Assembly: GCF_900231165.1 (NCBI RefSeq)
Contig: NZ_LT960614.1
Location: 62,001 to 126,000 of the forward strand
Source of the DNA: Hartmannibacter diazotrophicus
Lineage (GTDB): Bacteria > Pseudomonadota > Alphaproteobacteria > Rhizobiales > Pleomorphomonadaceae
Direction of reading: 5' to 3'
Length of the DNA: 64,000 nucleotides
Shown: positions 58,029-64,000 of the stretch, one piece after another
Position numbering within the stretch: position 1 is the first letter of the stretch
Layout of the letters: every line of letters starts with the position of its first letter
Translations under genes and position numbers: made by a program
The notes under the pieces: model-generated
Told to the model about the DNA's origin: nothing
The model's input: the letters and a program-made list of their open reading frames with translations, nothing else
Databases searched by the model: none

Positions 58029-58918
58029 CCGCCTTTGACCGCCGCCTGACCCCGGCGCGGGGCGATCTTGCGGCCGAGCATCTGCGCGGAACAATCAAGG
58101 CCGAGCGCTATGTCGAGGGCACGCGGCGGCGGATCGCGGCTCCGGTCGTCGATATGCGGCCCGAACCGCGCAACGACCTTGGCATCGACACCCAACTCGT
58201 CTTCGGTGAGGCGGTCACGGTCTACGAGGAAACGGCGGAAGGCTGGGCCTGGGTTCAGAATGAGGCCGATGGCTATGTCGGCTGGATCTCGTCCGATGTG
58301 CTGGCCGATCCGTCGCCGGAGCCCTCCCACGTCGTCGCCGTGCCGCGCAGCTTCGTCTATCCCGTGGCTGATATGAAACATCCGGTGCGCATGGCGCTCG
58401 GCCTCGGCAGCAAGGTCATGGTGACCGGCACCGTCCGGGTGCGCGACCTAGACTACGGCCTGCTGGCGGGCGGCGGCGCAATGGTGCTGAAGCACCTGAA
58501 GCCCGCGACCGAGGCGCCTGAGACCGACTTTGTCGCCGTCGCCGGACACCTGATCGGGACGCCCTATCTCTGGGGCGGTCGCACGCCCTTCGGGATCGAC
58601 TGTTCGGGATTGGTCCAGGCCTCCCTCGCGTCCTGCGGCGTTGCGGCCCCGCGCGACAGCGACATGCAGGCAGGCGGATTGGGAGAGGTTCTCGCAGTCG
58701 CAGGCGATGATTTGCCGGCTTTGCGGCGCGGCGACCTGCTGTTCTGGAAGGGCCACGTTGCGATCGCCATGGATGCGGAGCGGATGATCCACGCCAGCGG
58801 CCACCACATGATGGTCGTCACCGAGCCCATCGGCGCGGCGCTGGCAAGGATCGCGGCGGCGGGCTCGCCTCTCACCGGCGTGCGCAGGATCGCCGGAGCG
58901 CCGGTCGGCGCTCAGTAG
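58025..58918 (+). CDS. NlpC/P60 peptidoglycan hydrolase with SH3 domains
   Basis: 297 residues. Two SH3-like domains (about 35-95 and 105-160) and a C-terminal NlpC/P60 domain with the catalytic triad Cys193 (GIDCSGLV), His244 (KGHVAIAMD) and His256 (MIHASGHH). No signal peptide, so it may act in the cytoplasm on muropeptides. Couples with MarR. Its 3' end overlaps the ghrA 3' end by 7 bases. Confidence 0.92.
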   Translation: MTAFDRRLTPARGDLAAEHLRGTIKAERYVEGTRRRIAAPVVDMRPEPRNDLGIDTQLVFGEAVTVYEETAEGWAWVQNEADGYVGWISSDVLADPSPEPSHVVAVPRSFVYPVADMKHPVRMALGLGSKVMVTGTVRVRDLDYGLLAGGGAMVLKHLKPATEAPETDFVAVAGHLIGTPYLWGGRTPFGIDCSGLVQASLASCGVAAPRDSDMQAGGLGEVLAVAGDDLPALRRGDLLFWKGHVAIAMDAERMIHASGHHMMVVTEPIGAALARIAAAGSPLTGVRRIAGAPVGAQ

Positions 58919-59856
58919 CCCCGCCGTCTGTCCACGACATTCTTCAGCGGTTCGCCGCGCGCGGCGGCCCTGATCTGGCCGGCCACGTAGCGGGCGATCG
59001 CGCGTGGATCGCTCTCGGCGGCGACATGCGGCGTGATGACGATCCGCTCGTCGTCCCAGAGCGGGCTGGTCTCGGGCAGGGGCTCGGTCTGGAAGACGTC
59101 GAGGCTCGCGGCGATCAGATCGCCCCGCTCGAGGGCCGGGATGATGTCGGCCTCCACCTGCAGGCCGCCGCGTCCGGCATTGATCAGCACAGCGCCGCCG
59201 AGGGGACCGTCCTTGGCGAGTTTCGCGAAGAGGGCGGCATTGAGAATGCCTCGTGTCTCGTCCGTCAGCGGCAGCAGCACGACGAGAATGTCCGTCCGCG
59301 CGAGGAAGGCGTCGAGACCGGCGTCGCCGTCGTAGGTCGCAAGACCCTCGATCGTCTTCGGCGTCCGGCTCCAGCCGGCGACATCGAAGCCAAGCATCGT
59401 CAGCGCCCTCGCGGCATCCTGGCCGAGAACGCCGACGCCCATGATCCCGACCCTGACGTCCCGGGCGGCCACCTGGGAATGCGCCCGCCATAGCCGCTGG
59501 CGCTGCTGCGCGTCATAGAGCCGCTGGCGGCGATGCTGGAGCAGCACCTGCAGCACCACCCATTCCGTCATGCGGGCGGTCAGATCCGCGTCGACGACGC
59601 GCACGACGGTCACGTCCGGCAGGGTCGGATCGTCCATCAGATAGTCGACGCCGGCACCGATGGAAAAGACAGTTTCAAGATGGGGCAGGCTTTTCAAAAG
59701 TCCCGCCTGCGGTTTCCAGACCAAAGCATGACGCACGCTTGAAAGGTCGACGCCGGGATCGCCGGCAATGACCACCTCAAGGGACGGATCGGCCTCGTTG
59801 ATCGCCTTGACCCAGCTGTCGGGTGAAACACCGGTGAACGCGAGGAGAAGTGACAT
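58912..59856 (-). CDS. ghrA: Glyoxylate/hydroxypyruvate reductase A
   Basis: 314 residues. Hydroxyacid dehydrogenase: Rossmann motif VGIMGVGVLGQDAARAL, RTPKTIEGLATY, GAVLINAGRGGLQVE (catalytic Arg), DVFQTEPLP (Glu), and ITPHVAAESDP (catalytic His). Reduces glyoxylate to glycolate using NADPH. The ATG at 59856 gives MSLLLAFTGV. Convergent with and overlapping the NlpC gene by 7 bases. Confidence 0.93.
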   Translation of the reverse strand: MSLLLAFTGVSPDSWVKAINEADPSLEVVIAGDPGVDLSSVRHALVWKPQAGLLKSLPHLETVFSIGAGVDYLMDDPTLPDVTVVRVVDADLTARMTEWVVLQVLLQHRRQRLYDAQQRQRLWRAHSQVAARDVRVGIMGVGVLGQDAARALTMLGFDVAGWSRTPKTIEGLATYDGDAGLDAFLARTDILVVLLPLTDETRGILNAALFAKLAKDGPLGGAVLINAGRGGLQVEADIIPALERGDLIAASLDVFQTEPLPETSPLWDDERIVITPHVAAESDPRAIARYVAGQIRAAARGEPLKNVVDRRRGY

Positions 59857-59915
59857 GGCGGGGTCCGTCGGATCGGGAGGAAGGGAGCACGTCGAGGGAT
59901 GACCGTCCCTGCCTA

Positions 59916-61052
59916 TCATCCCGTGGCGCGTTCGAAAACCGCCCTCGGCCGGTCTCCGGCATCCTCGAAGCCGAGCGCGTCGATCCGGTTGCCGCGCCGG
60001 GTGATCTTGTCGGCGGAAATCAGGATCTGGTCGAGATCGCCGGTCGCCTGACCGAAATGCTTCTGGAGATTGAGACAGCGGTCGCGCAGCCGTGCGACGT
60101 CGTCCATGAGCTGGCTCACCTCCGACTGGATGACATGCGCCTGTTCCTTCATCCGCACGTCCCGCAGCACCGCCTGCACCACCTGGACGGAGAGCATCAG
60201 CAGCGACGGCGAGACGATGAGTACCCGGAGCCGGCTGGCCCGGTCGACCACGTCGGGGAAGAATTCGTGGATGTCGGCGAAGATCGATTCCGACGGCACG
60301 AAGAGAAAGGCCGTCTCGAAGGTCTCGCCCGGCAGGAAATAGCGCTGGCGGATGTCGGCGACATGCTTGGCAAGGTCGCGCTTGGCCTGATTGCCTGCTG
60401 CCTGCCGGTTGTCTTCGTCCTGCGCCTGCCGCCGCCGCTCGAAGGCTTCGAGCGGAAACTTGGCATCGATAACGAGGGACGGACCGTCGTTCGGCAGATG
60501 AACGAGGCAGTCCGGCCGAGTGCCGTTGCTGAGCGTTGCCTGGAAACTGAACTGGCCCGCCGGCAGTGCGTCGGAGATGATCGCTTCCATCCGTCCCTGG
60601 CCGAAGGCGCCGCGAAGTTGCTTGTTCGACAGAATATTCTGGAGTTCCAGCACCTCGCCGGCAAGGTCCGACATACGCGCCTGCGCCCGGTCGATGGTCG
60701 TCATCCGCTCGTTGAGCCGGGCAAGCTGTTCGGCGGTCATGCGTGCGCTTTCCGTCATCCCGCCGCCGACCCGGTGGGCAAGGCCGTCCATGCGCTCCGA
60801 CAGGGCGCGCGCAAGATCGGCCTGTCGGGTGGAGAACACCTCGGCGATGGTCTGCATCCGGCCGGCCATCTCTCCCTGCAGGCGCATCAGTTCGGCCATC
60901 CGCGCCTCGGCGACCTCGGCCGTGCGTCGTTCGCGGCTCCGCTGCATGAGGAGCGCGACCATCAGGATGGCCAGCACGGCGCCGAACACGATCGCCGCCA
61001 TTTGCGGATCGCGGGCGATGATCGCGGAAAACCGTTCGAAAAACTCGGTCAT
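59916..61052 (-). CDS. rmuC: DNA recombination protein RmuC
   Basis: 378 residues. N-terminal helix (AAIVFGAVLAILMVALLMQRS), a coiled-coil stretch (about 40-130), then the RmuC nuclease-like domain (RPDCLVHLPNDGPSLVIDAK, FLFVPSESIFADIHEFF, VSPSLLMLSVQVVQAVL). The family limits inversions between short repeats. Upstream of ghrA on the same strand, 59 bases away. Confidence 0.94.
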   Translation of the reverse strand: MTEFFERFSAIIARDPQMAAIVFGAVLAILMVALLMQRSRERRTAEVAEARMAELMRLQGEMAGRMQTIAEVFSTRQADLARALSERMDGLAHRVGGGMTESARMTAEQLARLNERMTTIDRAQARMSDLAGEVLELQNILSNKQLRGAFGQGRMEAIISDALPAGQFSFQATLSNGTRPDCLVHLPNDGPSLVIDAKFPLEAFERRRQAQDEDNRQAAGNQAKRDLAKHVADIRQRYFLPGETFETAFLFVPSESIFADIHEFFPDVVDRASRLRVLIVSPSLLMLSVQVVQAVLRDVRMKEQAHVIQSEVSQLMDDVARLRDRCLNLQKHFGQATGDLDQILISADKITRRGNRIDALGFEDAGDRPRAVFERATG

Positions 61053-61164
61053 GGCCCAGCCCTAGCACAAGGGAGATGAATATAGGAACAAAAAAAGAAC
61101 AAACAAACCCTTAACAGCGACAGGTCCAGTTGACCGGAGAACGGCGATCCCATATTTCAGCGTC

Positions 61165-61680
61165 ATGACGATACGACCGCTTGTAATCATTCCCGACCAG
61201 CGCCTGAAGCAGGTCTGCGAGCCCGTCGCCCAGGTGGACGACGAAGTGCGCGCGCTTGCCGACGACATGCTGGAGACCATGTACAAGGCGCCGGGCATCG
61301 GCCTTGCCGCCTGCCAGATCGGCGTCATGCGCCGCGTGCTCGTGCTCGATGTCGCGCGCGAGGACGAGGAACCGGCACCGATCGTGATGGTGAACCCGGA
61401 AATCACCTGGTCGTCGGAAGACCTCAGTACCTATCAGGAAGGCTGCCTGTCGATCCCCGACTACTATGAGGACGTCGAGCGGCCAGCCGCCGTGCGTGTG
61501 CGCTTTCTCGACCGCAACGGCAAGGAACAGGAGATCGAGGCCGCCGGCCTTTTGTCCACCTGCATCCAGCACGAGATCGACCACCTCAACGGCATCCTGT
61601 TCATCGACCATATCTCGAAGCTGAAGCGCGACCGGGTGATGAAGAAATTCGCCAAGGCGGCGAAGGAAGCCGGCCGCTGA
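61165..61680 (+). CDS. def: Peptide deformylase
   Basis: 171 residues. Metal ligands C94 (EGCLSI), H136 and H140 (HEIDHLNG); Gly-rich motif [10 protein letters not shown] at 44-53. Removes the N-formyl from new proteins. Divergent from rmuC. The usual def-fmt-truA unit is here interrupted by the DUF3750 gene. Confidence 0.97.
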   Translation: MTIRPLVIIPDQRLKQVCEPVAQVDDEVRALADDMLETMYKAPGIGLAACQIGVMRRVLVLDVAREDEEPAPIVMVNPEITWSSEDLSTYQEGCLSIPDYYEDVERPAAVRVRFLDRNGKEQEIEAAGLLSTCIQHEIDHLNGILFIDHISKLKRDRVMKKFAKAAKEAGR

Positions 61681-61701
61681 TCGGCACCGCAGTCGCGGGG
61701 G

Positions 61702-62487
61702 TCAAGCCGGATCGAGGCCGATCCGGCCCCATCCGGGCAGCTTGATGGCGGGGCGCATCAGGTCGATCCCCGCAACGAGGCCGAGGACATTGACCTCCAG
61801 GCCCTCCACCTTCGCCACCGTCACGCCGAAAAGGCCCCCGGCGGAGATTTGCCAGCCGCTGTCGCTCACCGCCGGTCCGGCATAGAACCAGCCGTCCCTG
61901 AAATCCTTTCCGAGCGCGGTCGGCAGCAGTCCGGGCGCAAGCGCCGGTTCGGCGGCGGCGATATGAGCGATGAAGCTGTTGGAATTGGGCCCCGGCCATA
62001 TCCTGTAGTCGCCCCAGCGGGAATAGGGATAGGTGGAGATCGCGGCGTCGATGGCGCCGATGGCCCGCGTGGCCGCGTCGCCACTCAGATGCACCATGAT
62101 TTCGGGGTCGTTGCCGTACCAGCGGCCGTCGGCAACCTGGGAGTTTCGGCGCACCGGCTGCCCCCAGCCGACGACGTCGTAGCGGATATACTGTCTGGCG
62201 CCAGCCGGTTTCAGGACGATCCAGCTGTGGTGCGCGAAGATGCCCCGCCAGCGGCCGACACGGCTGGCAAGAAGGTAGACTTGCGCCTCGGGGCGGCTGT
62301 CGGCTTGCGGAAGCAGTCCGGCCGACGACCAGTTCGCCGAACGCCATGAGGCCGGCCATCCCTCGAGGACGGAATAGGCCGCGTAGCTGCCAAGCGGCGC
62401 GAGATAGGCAAGGGCGAAAAGGGCAAGGCCCCGGCGCCACCATCGCCTGGGTCGTCTGGCTGCGCTGAGAGTCTGCTGCATCGTCAT
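61702..62487 (-). CDS. DUF3750 family protein
   Basis: 261 residues. One N-terminal helix (GLALFALAYLAPLGSYAAYSV), then a predicted periplasmic domain with conserved WIVLKPAG, RYDVVGWG, YGNDPEIM, WPGPNSNSFIAH. It is a proteobacterial family of unknown function. Oriented opposite to def and fmt, which flank it; no other gene in the unit is on this strand. Converges on def with 21 bases between stops. Confidence 0.88.
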   Translation of the reverse strand: MTMQQTLSAARRPRRWWRRGLALFALAYLAPLGSYAAYSVLEGWPASWRSANWSSAGLLPQADSRPEAQVYLLASRVGRWRGIFAHHSWIVLKPAGARQYIRYDVVGWGQPVRRNSQVADGRWYGNDPEIMVHLSGDAATRAIGAIDAAISTYPYSRWGDYRIWPGPNSNSFIAHIAAAEPALAPGLLPTALGKDFRDGWFYAGPAVSDSGWQISAGGLFGVTVAKVEGLEVNVLGLVAGIDLMRPAIKLPGWGRIGLDPA

Positions 62488-62635
62488 GGCATCACAAACG
62501 ATGCACGGTCCGGGCGCGAATGCCAGTCACAATGCCGCCAGATGCGGAAACCGGCACCGCCTGCTGCTGCGGGATTGACGCACGGGGCGGCTTCGGGGCA
62601 TCACCCCGCCAACGATCATCACCGGGAAAGCCGTC

Positions 62636-63586
62636 TTGAGCCTGCGCATCATCTTCATGGGAACGCCCGATTTCGCCGTTCCGACCTTGACCGAGATCGT
62701 CGGGCACGGCCACGAGGTCGCCGCCGTCTATTCCCAGCCGCCCCGTCCGGCCGGCCGGGGCATGGCCCCGCGTCTGTCGCCGGTTCATGCCCGCGCTGAG
62801 CAACTGGGTCTCAAGGTGCTGACGCCGGAGAATTTCAAGGCGGAGGAGACGCGGGCCGAATTCGCCGCCTTCGACGCGGATGTCGCTGTCGTCGTTGCCT
62901 ATGGGCTGCTTCTGCCGGAGGACGTTCTGGAGGCGCCGGATATGGGCTGCCTCAACCTTCACGGCTCGCTTCTGCCGCGCTGGCGCGGCGCCGCGCCATT
63001 GAACCGTGCGATCATGGCGGGCGACAGCCGCTCCGGCGTGATGGTGATGAAGATGGAAAAGGGCCTCGACACGGGGCCGGTCGCGATGGCCGAAGAGGTG
63101 GCGATTACCGCCGACATGACCGCTGGCGACCTGCACGACCGCCTTTCCGCCGTCGGCGCGGACCTGATGATCCGTGCGCTTGCCGCTCTTTCGCGCGGCG
63201 GACTCGTCTTCACGCCGCAGGCCGAGGACGGCGTGACCTACGCCCGTAAGATCGAGAAGGCCGAGGCGCGGATCGACTGGTCCCCTCCCTCCGCCGAGGT
63301 GAGCGCCCATATCCGGGGGCTGTCGCCGTTTCCCGGCGCCTGGTTCGAGGCCGATCTCGGCAAGGGCGTGGAGCGGGTCAAGGTCCTGCGCACCTTCGCG
63401 CTCGACGGGAATGGCGCACCCGGCACCCTGCTGACGACGGAGGGCGATGTCGCCTGTGGCGAGGGCGCCATCCGGCTCGTCTCCGTCCAGCGCGCCGGCG
63501 GCAAGCCGATGGCCTTTGCCGATTTCCTACGCGGCACGAAGCTCATGCCGGGCGAGAGTCGGCTGGCTATGGAGGCGGAAGGCTGA
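62636..63586 (+). CDS. fmt: Methionyl-tRNA formyltransferase
   Basis: 316 residues from [18 protein letters not shown] start, N-terminal formyltransferase domain with catalytic residues in [16 protein letters not shown] and the downstream Asp (GLDTGPV). The TTG at 62636 gives (M)[15 protein letters not shown], the family N-terminus; the first ATG (62657) would remove the first strand. A GGGAAAG element precedes it. truA starts 4 bases after the stop. Confidence 0.95.
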   Translation: MSLRIIFMGTPDFAVPTLTEIVGHGHEVAAVYSQPPRPAGRGMAPRLSPVHARAEQLGLKVLTPENFKAEETRAEFAAFDADVAVVVAYGLLLPEDVLEAPDMGCLNLHGSLLPRWRGAAPLNRAIMAGDSRSGVMVMKMEKGLDTGPVAMAEEVAITADMTAGDLHDRLSAVGADLMIRALAALSRGGLVFTPQAEDGVTYARKIEKAEARIDWSPPSAEVSAHIRGLSPFPGAWFEADLGKGVERVKVLRTFALDGNGAPGTLLTTEGDVACGEGAIRLVSVQRAGGKPMAFADFLRGTKLMPGESRLAMEAEG

Positions 63587-63590
63587 CCTG

Positions 63591-64000
63591 ATGCCCCGAT
63601 ACCGCATGCTCATCGAATATGACGGAACGCCCTTCGTCGGCTGGCAGCGCCAGGCGAATGGCGTTTCCGTGCAAGGGGTGATCGAGGAGGCGATCGGCAA
63701 GATCACGCCGGAAAAGATCACGCTGAAGGGGGCGGGCCGCACGGACACGGGCGTTCATGCCACCGGGCAGGTCGCCCATGTCGATCTTGAAAAGGTCATG
63801 CCCGCCGATACGCTGCGCGATGCGACCAACTTCCATATCGAGCCGCATCCCGTTTCGATCCTTGCCGCCGAGGTCGTCGACGAGACCTTCGACTCCCGGT
63901 TTTCGGCAACGAAACGGCATTATCACTACCGCATCGTCGATCGCCGCGCGCCGCTGGCGCTCGACCGTTATCGCGCCTGGCACGTGCGCAAGCCACTGGA
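63591..64000 (+). CDS. truA: tRNA pseudouridine(38-40) synthase TruA, C-terminus cut by window edge
   Basis: First 136 residues. MPRYRMLIEYDGTPFVGWQ, catalytic Asp52 in GAGRTDTGVHATGQV. Modifies U38-40 of the anticodon stem. ATG at 63591, 4 bases after fmt. The remaining half of the gene lies beyond 64000. Confidence 0.95.
   Translation, partial: MPRYRMLIEYDGTPFVGWQRQANGVSVQGVIEEAIGKITPEKITLKGAGRTDTGVHATGQVAHVDLEKVMPADTLRDATNFHIEPHPVSILAAEVVDETFDSRFSATKRHYHYRIVDRRAPLALDRYRAWHVRKPL

Overview
The window is a high-GC, gene-dense stretch of chromosome from an alphaproteobacterium. It is most likely a member of Hyphomicrobiales (Rhizobiales) outside the Bradyrhizobium group. The pointers are a clear RirA iron regulator, a candidate Irr/ICE box upstream of bacterioferritin, a double cold-shock-domain protein, a RibB fused to a degenerate GTP cyclohydrolase II, and a rhizobial-type intergenic repeat element. 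I saw no tRNA, rRNA, insertion sequence, prophage or CRISPR array. Both ends cut through genes: a histidine kinase at the left and truA at the right.

Layout. 0-3 kb: an OmpR-type two-component system and an EF-hand protein. 3-10.5 kb: fumC, ppc, a lone polysaccharide-export lipoprotein and galM. 10.5-16.1 kb: a 4-OT-like tautomerase, trpB and trpF (minus strand) with an HPP-family membrane protein upstream, then MAPEG, trpA, a small membrane protein and msrA on the plus strand. The usual trpFBA unit is therefore broken. 16.2-31.4 kb: an uninterrupted minus-strand run for glycine betaine catabolism. It holds gbcA-gbcB (betaine demethylase), a small lipoprotein, dgcA-dgcB with etfA/etfB-like genes (dimethylglycine demethylation), a GbdR-like AraC regulator, and soxBDAG (sarcosine oxidase). 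Together these convert glycine betaine to glycine. A serine dehydratase gene (sdaA) lies 21 kb further right.

31.6-45.9 kb is mostly housekeeping: a DUF6030-like protein, a cold-shock protein, ribB(X), a hybrid histidine kinase, comM, gshB, yraN, rsmI, a lipoprotein of the penicillin-binding-protein-activator type, an M42 peptidase of the NAGGN-associated family and a LysE exporter. 45.9-52.8 kb holds two TetR-controlled units. One is TetR/tautomerase/VOC protein with inverted repeats between the divergent genes. The other is an RND efflux pump with a 14-bp palindrome inside its promoter, diverging from its own TetR gene. 52.9-57.5 kb: sdaA, a membrane protein, an Rrf2 regulator, bfr, bfd and rirA, which form an iron-homeostasis group. 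57.7-64 kb: MarR/NlpC-P60, ghrA, rmuC, then def, fmt and truA, with a DUF3750 gene inserted between def and fmt.

I found no convincing new multi-gene system. The most useful unexplained items are the lipoprotein inside the betaine operon, the EF-hand/Pro-Gly protein with a recent 21-bp duplication, the predicted leaderless rirA transcript, the 18-bp perfect stem-loop between csp and ribB, and several specific operator predictions. Starts were chosen from ribosome-binding sites and family length. All function calls rest on reading motifs by eye.
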